Below, in pieces: positions 57,690 to 64,000 of a stretch of 64,000 bases of DNA. The notes beneath the pieces are model-generated. The model saw only the letters and a program-made list of their open reading frames with translations. It was not told where the DNA came from and searched no databases. Made by a program: the position numbers and the translations under genes. Every line of letters starts with the position of its first letter. Positions within the stretch are counted from its first letter, which is position 1. Source of the DNA: Pseudomonas putida (lineage in GTDB: Bacteria > Pseudomonadota > Gammaproteobacteria > Pseudomonadales > Pseudomonadaceae); NCBI RefSeq assembly GCF_001636055.1, contig NZ_CP011789.1:1426001-1490000 (forward strand), written 5' to 3'.

Positions 57690-58898
57690 TCAGATCAGGC
57701 TACCCAACTGGAAGATCGGCAAGTACATGGCCACCACCAGGCCACCCACCAGAACACCGAGGACCAGCACGATGGCTGGCTCCAGCAGGCTGGTCAACTG
57801 CTCCAGCGCCTGCCCGACCTGTTCCTCGTAATGACAGGCCGCCTTGTTCAGCATCGCTTCCAGCGTGCCGCTCGACTCACCGATCGCCGTCAACTGCACC
57901 AGCAGTGGCGCGAACAACGGCTCCAGCGCCATCGCCTGATGCAGCCCCAAGCCATTGGCCATGCCCTGACGCAACTGGCGGATCGCCCGCTCGTGCAAGG
58001 CATCGCCGCTCGCCGCCGCCACGGTTTCCAGCGCATCGAGCAACACCACCCCCGAACCATAGGCCGTCCCAAGGCTGCGTGCGAAGCGCGCCAACGCCGC
58101 ATGGCTCAACAAACGCCCGAACACCGGCACCCGCAGCGCCTGGCGAATCATCCACAACCGCCCCGGCAAGTGATCCCGATACAACTTGCGCACCGCCAGC
58201 CCCGCCACACCGAATATCCCCAGCACACCGAGCAGATGCCGCCCCAGCGCGTCAGACAATTCGATAACCCACCGCGTAAAGACCGGCAACTCCTTGCCCA
58301 CCCCCGCAAACATCCCCTCGAAGCGTGGCACCACCTCCAGCAACAGCAACGCCGACACCCCAAGCCCTGTCAGCAGCAGAATCAGCGGATACAGCATCGC
58401 CTTGCGCACCCTGCGCCGCAGCGCCTGACGCCGTTCCAGCAGGTCTGCCAACTGCTCCAGTTGCCGATCCAGCGTCCCCGACTGCTCCCCGACCCGCACC
58501 AGGTTGCAGTACAACGCATCGAACCAACGCGGGTGCCGCTGCAGCGCATCCGCCAGCCCCAACCCTGCAGAAACATCCTGCTGCAAGCGCCCCAGCAACC
58601 GCACCATCCCAGCGTCTGCACCACTGCGCCCCATCACCTCGAACGCCTGCAACAGCGGCACCCCCGCTTTCAACAGCGTCGCCAACTGACGCGAAAACCC
58701 CGGCGCATCCACCTTCTCCCGCCGCACCGGCAGCTTCCAACCCCGCCCACCCGCCGGCCACACCCGCGCGCCCTTGATCCCCTGGCGCAACAGCCCCGCC
58801 TGCACGAATGCCGGGCTGCGCCCCTGCATCTGCCCACTGACCCGCGCCCCCCGCGCATCCACGCCTCGCCACGCATACAACCGAGTCGAATCCTTCAT
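57690..58898 (-). CDS. pilC: Type IV pilus inner-membrane platform protein PilC
   Basis: 402 residues, a duplicated GspF domain with three membrane segments (two near 170-190 and 210-235, one at the C-terminus). FSRQLATLLKAGVPLLQAFEVM and GEQSGTLDRQLEQLADLLE are typical. The ATG at 58896-58898 is used, though a longer open frame exists. The pilB ATPase gene that normally precedes pilC is missing. Confidence 0.92.
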   Translation of the reverse strand: MKDSTRLYAWRGVDARGARVSGQMQGRSPAFVQAGLLRQGIKGARVWPAGGRGWKLPVRREKVDAPGFSRQLATLLKAGVPLLQAFEVMGRSGADAGMVRLLGRLQQDVSAGLGLADALQRHPRWFDALYCNLVRVGEQSGTLDRQLEQLADLLERRQALRRRVRKAMLYPLILLLTGLGVSALLLLEVVPRFEGMFAGVGKELPVFTRWVIELSDALGRHLLGVLGIFGVAGLAVRKLYRDHLPGRLWMIRQALRVPVFGRLLSHAALARFARSLGTAYGSGVVLLDALETVAAASGDALHERAIRQLRQGMANGLGLHQAMALEPLFAPLLVQLTAIGESSGTLEAMLNKAACHYEEQVGQALEQLTSLLEPAIVLVLGVLVGGLVVAMYLPIFQLGSLI

Positions 58899-59111
58899 TC
58901 GCCAGCTCCTTGCCACACCCGACAAGCCCCGTAACAGCTTGCCGCGCCCATCCCAGGGCAGAAATTCCAGACGCTCACTAGAGTAGTTGAGCGGACACGA
59001 CGTCCAGCCACGCAGGGGTGACAAAAGGTGTCCATTGGGCTCTACTGCGCCCCAGCCGACCCCGGCCCGCCAAGCGGCTCGAGGCCTGACCGAATCGACA
59101 AGGAACCTGTT

Positions 59112-59552
59112 ATGAAAGGGCAACGCGGTATCACCCTCATCGAACTGATGATCGTCGTCGCGATCATCGGCATCCTCGCGACCATCGCGATCCCCATGTA
59201 CACCAACCACCAGGCCCGCACCAAAGCAGCGGCCGGCCTGCTGGAAATCTCCGCGCTCAAGACCCCGATGGACCTGCGCCTGAACGAAGGCAAGGACGTC
59301 GCCGACGTTGCCGCACTAGGCGGACAACCCACGACCAACCACTGCGCCATCGTCGCCAGCGGCAATGCGGCTGCAGGCACCGGCAGCATCGTCTGCACCC
59401 TCGCGGATGCGCCTGCGAACGTGGTGGGCAAGCGCCTGACACTGACCCGCGCGGCTACCGGGTGGGCGTGCAGTACCGACATCGAAGAGGATCTTGCGCC
59501 CAGTGGCTGTGCAGGTTCGGCGGGGCAGGGTGGGGCGCAGGGTAATAAGTGA
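59112..59552 (+). CDS. pilA: Type IV major pilin precursor PilA
   Basis: 146 residues with a class III signal: MKGQRG cut before [19 protein letters not shown], with Gly-1 and Glu+5 conserved, but Ile instead of the usual Phe at +1. Four Cys follow, two near the C-terminus that could form the D-loop ([15 protein letters not shown]). AAGGAA precedes the ATG at 59112. Divergent from pilC across 213 bp. Confidence 0.92.
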   Translation: MKGQRGITLIELMIVVAIIGILATIAIPMYTNHQARTKAAAGLLEISALKTPMDLRLNEGKDVADVAALGGQPTTNHCAIVASGNAAAGTGSIVCTLADAPANVVGKRLTLTRAATGWACSTDIEEDLAPSGCAGSAGQGGAQGNK

Positions 59553-59604
59553 AGGGAAACAGGGGTTTGCGTATGGATGGCGGCGGTGGTAGCTTTGCGG
59601 ACAC

Positions 59605-59680
59605 GCCGGTGTAGCTCAGTCGGTAGAGCAGCGCACTCGTAACGCGAAGGTCGCAGGTTCGATTCCTGTCTCCGGCACCA
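59605..59680 (+). tRNA. tRNA-Thr (anticodon CGT)
   Basis: 76 nt with encoded CCA. Acceptor GCCGGTG pairs with CTCCGGC apart from one wobble/mismatch, T-arm GGTTCGATTCC, anticodon loop CTCGTAA with CGT. Just before the change in sequence character; a likely integration site for mobile DNA. Confidence 0.95.
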
Positions 59681-59746
59681 GTAAGTTCGGGCCCTACGAA
59701 GTCCTTTTTTCAGTGATCTAACTGACCGTCATACCAGCCCGACAGC

Positions 59747-59785
59747 AAAAAAGCCCCGCGCAGTTTTTCCTGGTGGGGCTTTTTT
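59747..59785. terminator. Rho-independent terminator downstream of tRNA-Thr
   Basis: AAAAAAGCCCC and GGGGCTTTTTT arms around a 17-base loop, 67 bp past the tRNA. Confidence 0.8.
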
Positions 59786-59821
59786 CATTATTAGATTCAA
59801 CGACATCAAAGTGAATCCGGG

Positions 59822-60199
59822 ATGAGAAATCCTTATGCCTTTGGCTTTTGGTGCCTAGCCGCTACGCTTTTTCTGCTCACTGCAGCAATTGGCGTCAGCC
59901 GCGATTAGCGCTGCCGAGATGAAGGACATAATTGCGGCTGGTGGGCACCCTGGTCCATCGCGGCACAAGCCATCACCTCTCTAGCGCTAGTCATTTTTGC
60001 TGTGCTGGGCTTCAACACCTGGAAGCGCCAAGTACGAAAAGGGATGAACGTGGTTTGGACTGTGATGGCTGCGCTCCACAGGGGCGACGTTAGCTTTCAG
60101 CGCGTGGCTACCGAGCTACTCGTGTCAGGCACCCCTGTTGACTTCGACGTCGTAAGGTATCGAAACGACATGGATACCCTTTTTCTCGACCGCGCGTAG
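59822..60199 (+). pseudogene. Interrupted ORF for a small membrane protein
   Basis: One reading frame from ATG 59822 (MRNPYAFGFWCLAATLFLLTAAIG) to the TAG at 60197-60199, broken by an in-frame TAG at 59906-59908. The part after the stop has a second hydrophobic segment (SLALVIFAVLGF) and a soluble tail (RVATELLVSGTPVDFDVV). Read through, it would be a ~125-residue two-segment protein of unknown family. A 65-residue piece from GTG 60002 is the alternative. Confidence 0.45.
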
Positions 60200-60224
60200 C
60201 GCTGGCTCGCGGCGGGAGGGCTAC

Positions 60225-60824
60225 CTAACCACTCACTCTCTTCTTATCCAGATTGATCAGGCTGGTGCCATTAATTAGCTGCTTAGCAGAGTCAGCAATC
60301 ATCAACACACTACCTGCCAGCATCAACACATCCTTCAAGACCAAGCGTCCAGCTCCAGAAAGGTACGGGAAGCCGAATTGAGCATCTCCTAGATTCGCTA
60401 CCCACGCTTCAGGCGTTGTGATCAGGAACGACAGCGTCACGATGGGTGTGAGGAAAGCGAGCACAGCTCCCGCGAGCCCCAGCTTCGGTGAGACAAGGTA
60501 AGCCAATACCAAAAACCCTATGCTCATCTCGACCACGCCCAGTCCATTTGAGAAGGCATAGGTATGGTTGGCAACTTGCCAAGCACGCTGCGCTAGGTCG
60601 AGCTGGCCTTCATGCGTGAAGTGCTCCCGATAGGCCTCTGGGTGTGCATAGAGGAACGAGAAGAATGGGCTGTTTGCCACAAATGGAGTGATGCTGTCAG
60701 CCTCGTAGGGCACGAATTTCAACGCACCAATCCACAGGAAAACAATGGCCACGCCAAAGCGAACGAGATGAATTCCAAGCTTATCCAGGCGGCTTGCAAT
60801 GACCAGCAGTTGAAAGGGACTCAT
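60225..60824 (-). CDS. rclC: DUF417/YkgB-family inner-membrane protein (RclC-like)
   Basis: 199 residues with four membrane segments; GVAIVFLWIGALKFVPYEADSI and SPFFSFLYAHPEAY are DUF417 hallmarks. E. coli RclC is a member of the reactive-chlorine-species resistance operon rclABC, of unknown mechanism. Divergent from an RclR-like activator with 172 bp between starts, and direct repeats in the spacer. Confidence 0.85.
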   Translation of the reverse strand: MSPFQLLVIASRLDKLGIHLVRFGVAIVFLWIGALKFVPYEADSITPFVANSPFFSFLYAHPEAYREHFTHEGQLDLAQRAWQVANHTYAFSNGLGVVEMSIGFLVLAYLVSPKLGLAGAVLAFLTPIVTLSFLITTPEAWVANLGDAQFGFPYLSGAGRLVLKDVLMLAGSVLMIADSAKQLINGTSLINLDKKRVSG

Positions 60825-60880
60825 GGTGTGATTCCTTGTGGTTTCAAGATGAGTCCATCCTAAGAAGATTCCGCTTCGCG

Positions 60881-60910
60881 CTTTTGCCGGATGCGCTCCG
60901 CCTTTTTGCC
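60881..60910. promoter_or_regulatory. Direct repeats in the rclC/rclR spacer
   Basis: CTTTTGCC at 60881-60888 and TTTTTGCC at 60903-60910, 22 bp apart (two helical turns), as AraC-family activators prefer. Inference: binding site of the RclR-like protein. Confidence 0.45.
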
Positions 60911-60996
60911 AATCGTCTCAATCATCGCCTTTGGCGACTGCGCTTTCCCCTGGGTTGGTTTAAATTGCGCCCGGATAGCCTTCTGAAGAGATGACC

Positions 60997-61944
60997 ATGA
61001 CGACGTTAGACAAACTCATCACGCTTGCTGATGTGCGCGGCAGCATGGATCTGCGTTGCCATTTTGCGGGGCGTTGGTCGATTGACCATCAGCCGGATGA
61101 GCTCGGTACTGCGCGTTACCACATCGTCCTCTCAGGCCGCTGCCAATTACGCTTGCCTGACCACAGCCTTATAGAACTCAACGCGGGCGACATCCTGTTG
61201 CTCCCACACGGCACCGGCCACTTGCTTCAAAGTGATTCGGATGTTGATCAGCCAAATAGTCCGGTGGTCGTTCGCGAGGGGCTTTTACCTTTGCATCGGT
61301 TAAAAGGCGAAGGTGAGCCCTTGGATCTGCTATGTGGGAGGTTTATTTACCAGCCAGGCTCATCACTTTTCGAGGCGCTGCCTGAGTACATCCATGTCAG
61401 CTTGAGTTCGACACAGTCCGCTTCTGCGCTCTCTGCAATGACTGGGCTGATTCGTAGCGAAGCCGAAGCCAACCATCACGGTGCTCGATCCATAGTCGAT
61501 GCCCTGACTACCGCGCTGTTCACAATGGTTCTGCGGTCATGGCTGGATACCAGCCCACCTGTTGAAAGTAGCATCGGTCTTCTGGCTGACCGTCGTCTTT
61601 CCAAGGTATGGCATGCGTTGTTAGAGGATCCCTCAGACGCCTGGACCGTTGAGCGCATGGCAGAAATGGCCAACATGTCGCGCGCCAGCTTTATGAGGGC
61701 CTTTACGCGCATAGCAGGTTGTCCGCCGGGAACCTTGCTGGTTCGAATCAGGATGGAAATCGCATGCTTGCTGTTGGCAAAGACGGACTCTGGTTTGAGT
61801 GATATCGCTTTGGAGGTGGGTTACCAAACGCAGGCGTCATTCAGCAAAGTCTTCAAGGATGTGCTGGGGCAGACCCCTAGACAATATCGGCGAGAGCGAA
61901 AGCTGGGTGAATTGGAGGCTAGGCTCGCTAAGGATGCGGTGTGA
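60997..61944 (+). CDS. rclR: AraC-family activator, RclR-like
   Basis: 315 residues: an N-terminal cupin-like sensor (LSGRCQLRLPDHSLIELNAGD, LPHGTGH) and a C-terminal AraC double helix-turn-helix (MAEMANMSRASFMRAFTR, GYQTQASFSKVFKDVLG). With ATG 60997 (GAAGAG 6 bases upstream), Cys21 falls exactly at the redox-sensing Cys21 of E. coli RclR; Cys113 in LLCGRF aligns with the second sensor Cys (89). Adjacent rclC supports the role: HOCl-sensing activation. Confidence 0.83.
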   Translation: MTTLDKLITLADVRGSMDLRCHFAGRWSIDHQPDELGTARYHIVLSGRCQLRLPDHSLIELNAGDILLLPHGTGHLLQSDSDVDQPNSPVVVREGLLPLHRLKGEGEPLDLLCGRFIYQPGSSLFEALPEYIHVSLSSTQSASALSAMTGLIRSEAEANHHGARSIVDALTTALFTMVLRSWLDTSPPVESSIGLLADRRLSKVWHALLEDPSDAWTVERMAEMANMSRASFMRAFTRIAGCPPGTLLVRIRMEIACLLLAKTDSGLSDIALEVGYQTQASFSKVFKDVLGQTPRQYRRERKLGELEARLAKDAV

Positions 61945-61994
61945 ATTCGCGGTGGGCCCGGCGCATAGCGACGGGCCAATCACCAAATCGTATA

Positions 61995-62255
61995 TCAGCT
62001 GTCTTGGTGAGTTTCAGCGACGCGTTTGTAGTAAAGGTCGTGCTCTACCCCCGCGTGATCACGGTACACCAGCTTCACCGTTTCCAGCGCCTGTGAAGTT
62101 TCGGACTGAACCACAACGTCTTGCGAGACTACTTTATCCACGTCAATCACGTCACCGTAGCGGTACTGGTGAGCGTCTGTGTCCGGATTGTTGCCTTGTG
62201 CTACCGCGAAAGCGGCCGGGGTCATTAAGGCGAGGGCAACAATGAATTTTTTCAT
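61995..62255 (-). CDS. DUF2790 small secreted protein
   Basis: 86 residues with a signal peptide (KKFIVALALMTPAAFAVA, cut about residue 19) and the DUF2790 core HQYRYGDVIDVDKVVSQ, then a C-terminal VYRDHAGVEHDLYY. ATG 62255 is 6 bases from GGAG; an ATG at 62261 abuts it. Members occur beside stress genes in pseudomonads. Function unknown; being next to rclR, perhaps in the same stress response. Confidence 0.78.
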   Translation of the reverse strand: MKKFIVALALMTPAAFAVAQGNNPDTDAHQYRYGDVIDVDKVVSQDVVVQSETSQALETVKLVYRDHAGVEHDLYYKRVAETHQDS

Positions 62256-62620
62256 GATCATCTCCAATTTGTTTGCATGAGCGGCGTGTCGCTCGTTTGT
62301 TGGCGGGATCTATTCGACTCCCTTGATGACCATGCTATTGGCGAAGCTGCACGAGCTCTTTCGCTTTCGGCTCAGGTTCTTGTCCAATCATCTCAGGTAG
62401 CTCAGCGCACCGTTTTGCCGATAAATCCGACCTTCCGGAGTGCGATGCTTGCCAGGGCAGACGTTAGGAGTAAGGCTGCTCCTACCCTTGAAAGCGCGGG
62501 CTACATCCAGGAGCAACAAAGGGACTTTCGTCAATTTGTTGAAACTGTTTCGCTACCCTTTGGGTTTCACGTGCTAGTGGATGTGATCAAGCTAAGGTAT
62601 CAACAAACTGGGTGCTCGCC
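62256..62620. other. 365-bp spacer with no supported gene
   Basis: An open frame exists (62277-62624, 115 codons) but has no ribosome site, no family and an amino-acid make-up unlike a real protein, so I do not call it. The region should hold promoters for the DUF2790 gene and the monooxygenase-fold gene. Confidence 0.5.
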
Positions 62621-62971
62621 ATGACTAGTACGATTACCGTTGTAGCGCATATCACCGCAGATCCATCATCAGTAGCCGAGGTTCACAGCGCTCTGCTGAT
62701 AGCTGTCGAAGCGACGCAGTCAGAGCATGGGTGTCTTCATTATCGTCTTTTTGAAAACATGGACACTCAAGGCCACTGGACCATGCTTGAGCTTTGGCAA
62801 AATGATGATGCGCTGACTCAACATACACTCGGTGAGGCGTATAAAAATTTAAGCGCGGCTATCGACGGCAAAGCGAGTGTCCAGGTTTTTCGCTTGGCTC
62901 CAGCTGCTTCTGCTGTACAGGTGGAGACTGTTGTAAACCCAAACTTCTGGCTTGGAAACGGTTTGCCATGA
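62621..62971 (+). CDS. Antibiotic-biosynthesis-monooxygenase (ABM)/YgiN-fold protein
   Basis: 116 residues with the ABM ferredoxin-like fold: ITVVAHITADPSSVAEVHSALL, GCLHYRLFENMDTQGHWTMLELWQNDDALTQH. YgiN-type members are quinol monooxygenases. ATG 62621 is used; a GTG at 62612 is possible and the ribosome site is weak. Stand-alone gene; substrate unknown. Confidence 0.82.
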   Translation: MTSTITVVAHITADPSSVAEVHSALLIAVEATQSEHGCLHYRLFENMDTQGHWTMLELWQNDDALTQHTLGEAYKNLSAAIDGKASVQVFRLAPAASAVQVETVVNPNFWLGNGLP

Positions 62972-63059
62972 GCTCTAAGCTAACGTAGCGTCTCAGTTTG
63001 GTTTCGGACTTTTCAGGTTCTCAGGTGAGACATAAGTTAGTGGAGGCCAGAACTTTTAA

Positions 63060-63194
63060 GTGTTCTTGGCGGTGGCTGAAGCCAGTCATTTTACTAGCGC
63101 CACATTTTCCCTAAATATTGCCGTCCCAACGCTGAGTCGATGGATCAAGGAAATGGAGGAAGAGTTCACTCCTCGGTTGAGGAGCGAAAGATAG
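63060..63194 (+). pseudogene. LysR-family N-terminal relic
   Basis: Frame GTG 63060 to TAG 63192 reads VFLAVAEASHFTSATFSLNI and then AVPTLSRWIKEMEEEF, plainly a LysR helix-turn-helix, then stops after 44 codons; the effector domain is gone. The preceding bases (TGGAGGCCAGAACTTTT) look like the start of the same gene shifted in frame. Confidence 0.75.
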
Positions 63195-63202
63195 AACGAA
63201 CG

Positions 63203-63706
63203 TTAGTTATTGCTCGCTGAAGTGCGCCCTCTCAAGTGATTCGTGGGCAGTGCAGTCGTATATTTAACTTGGCTAAGTGCGAAACTCGATTTGATGCTTG
63301 CCACAACGGGTATGGTCGTCAAACAGTCAAGCAGTAGCGTCTGATACTTTGTCAGGTCTTCGCTTACCACCCTCAGCATAAAGTCCGCCTCGCCGCTCAT
63401 CAAATAGCACTCCATCACCTCTGGGCGCTCCCTGATCGCGTTCGTAAATACTTCTAGAGACTGCTTGTCCTGGAGTTTGAGCGACACGTGTACGAATACA
63501 TTTATTGCAAGGCCGAGCGCTGCAGGATCAACTAGCGTAACGGCGCCTCGCAAGACCCCACTTTCCTTCATCTCTGAGACACGTCGCCAGCACGGTGAAG
63601 TTGAAAGCCCTACCATTTCAGCGAGTTCGGCATTGCTTAACTCCGCGTTTTCTTGGAGTGCATCAAGGATACGCAGGCTAGCGTCATCGAGCTTTGAGCG
63701 GCTCAT
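63203..63706 (-). CDS. Lrp/AsnC-family transcriptional regulator
   Basis: 167 residues: N-terminal helix-turn-helix (ILDALQENAELSNAELAEMV, SPCWRRVSEMKESG) and a C-terminal RAM/AsnC effector domain (VMECYLMSGEADFMLRVVSEDLTKYQ). ATG 63704-63706 with AGAGGA upstream. Divergent from a DMT exporter gene, a common arrangement for amino-acid export control. Confidence 0.9.
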   Translation of the reverse strand: MSRSKLDDASLRILDALQENAELSNAELAEMVGLSTSPCWRRVSEMKESGVLRGAVTLVDPAALGLAINVFVHVSLKLQDKQSLEVFTNAIRERPEVMECYLMSGEADFMLRVVSEDLTKYQTLLLDCLTTIPVVASIKSSFALSQVKYTTALPTNHLRGRTSASNN

Positions 63707-63844
63707 GGTAAATTTTTCCTCTGCATGAGAGCTTTCCAATGAAATGTACCGGTATTTCTACTTCTGAGGAAGAGATAGGTACGTTTTTTCGCGTGCTCAA
63801 AAATATCATGGTGCTACGTAACTAGATTGCAACGAGGTGGCACC

Positions 63845-64000
63845 ATGCGCGCTTCAACTCAGCAAGTGTTTAAGACTCGCTCCAAGAATTTCGGGATATC
63901 TTCAACTTACGTTTGGCTTGGTGTCATGGTGCTTCTGTGGGGAAGTAGCTGGCCGGTTACTAAGCTTGCATTGCATGACGTACCTCCGCTCTGGCTGGCT
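63845..64000 (+). CDS. EamA/DMT-family transporter, 3' end cut by window
   Basis: 52 codons visible from ATG 63845, after GAGGTGG. The first membrane segment, YVWLGVMVLLWGSSWPVTKL, carries the EamA signature WGSSWPVTK. Family members are metabolite or drug exporters. Divergent Lrp gene suggests amino-acid-responsive expression. Confidence 0.85.
   Translation, partial: MRASTQQVFKTRSKNFGISSTYVWLGVMVLLWGSSWPVTKLALHDVPPLWLA

Noticed and set aside
59605..59680. tRNA-Thr 3' end as one half of an att pair
   Set aside because: No second copy of its 3' end inside the window, so an attachment site cannot be claimed here.
62277..62624. A 115-codon plus-strand frame in the spacer after the DUF2790 gene
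   Set aside because: No ribosome site and no recognisable family; composition unlike a real protein.

Overview
The window looks like a chromosome segment of a Pseudomonas of the P. putida group. This rests on GC-rich codon use, several gene orders typical of the genus (ispE/tRNA-Gln/prs/rplY/pth/ychF, hemA/prfA/prmC/moeB/murI, clpB to pilA with coaE and yacG), Pseudomonas-specific small families (PA4642-like, CPXCG, DUF1780, DUF3094) and dispersed REP palindromes. The assignment comes from recalled protein families and gene order; no database search was run. About 60 kb is core genome. The last 4 kb reads differently (lower GC, relics, small regulons) and looks like accessory DNA next to a tRNA-Thr gene.

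Layout. 0-6.1 kb: 3' part of an ACC deaminase gene (acdS), a TetR regulator with matching operators on both sides and its SDR target, then a divergent LysR / FAD-oxidoreductase-ferredoxin module and a DoxX membrane protein. 6.3-13.1 kb (minus strand): ychF, pth, rplY, prs, tRNA-Gln, ispE, lolB and a TPR lipoprotein. 13.4-18.8 kb (plus): overlapping genes for haem and translation termination (hemA-prfA-prmC-moeB-murI), then the lipid A deacylase gene pagL. 18.8-26 kb: a likely light- and photodamage-responsive cluster (degenerate SDR, DNA photolyase, MerR/LitR-type regulator without cobalamin-binding residues, YbgA-like protein, FAD amine-oxidase-like protein, NAD epimerase, hemH) with three LitR-type TGTACA-N12-TGTACA boxes. 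26-33 kb: pyrimidine/purine salvage (uraA, upp, hpt), mqo and small conserved proteins. 34-42 kb: acyltransferase, small Cys-rich and DUF2007 proteins, an SRAP protein lacking the catalytic His, a chemoreceptor with a sigma-28-type promoter, an M48 lipoprotein peptidase, a TMEM165/GDT1 manganese exporter under a yybP-ykoY riboswitch, and rsmC. 42-51 kb: 2-hydroxyacid dehydrogenase, acyl-CoA ligase, a DUF1302/DUF1329 envelope pair, and clpB with a heat-shock-type promoter. 51.3-51.8 kb: tandem promoters driving tRNA-Asn, tRNA-Pro and tRNA-Lys. 52-59.7 kb: solitary phnN, ndh, small proteins, yacG-coaE-pilD-pilC and divergent pilA (no pilB), then tRNA-Thr. 59.8-64 kb: an interrupted ORF, an rclC/rclR reactive-chlorine-type pair, a DUF2790 protein, a monooxygenase-fold protein, a LysR relic and an Lrp/DMT-exporter pair cut by the window end.

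The observations I rate highest are the light-response cluster with its three operators, the riboswitch with its mutually exclusive pairings, the type IV pilus locus without pilB, the SRAP protein without its histidine, and the degenerate accessory end.
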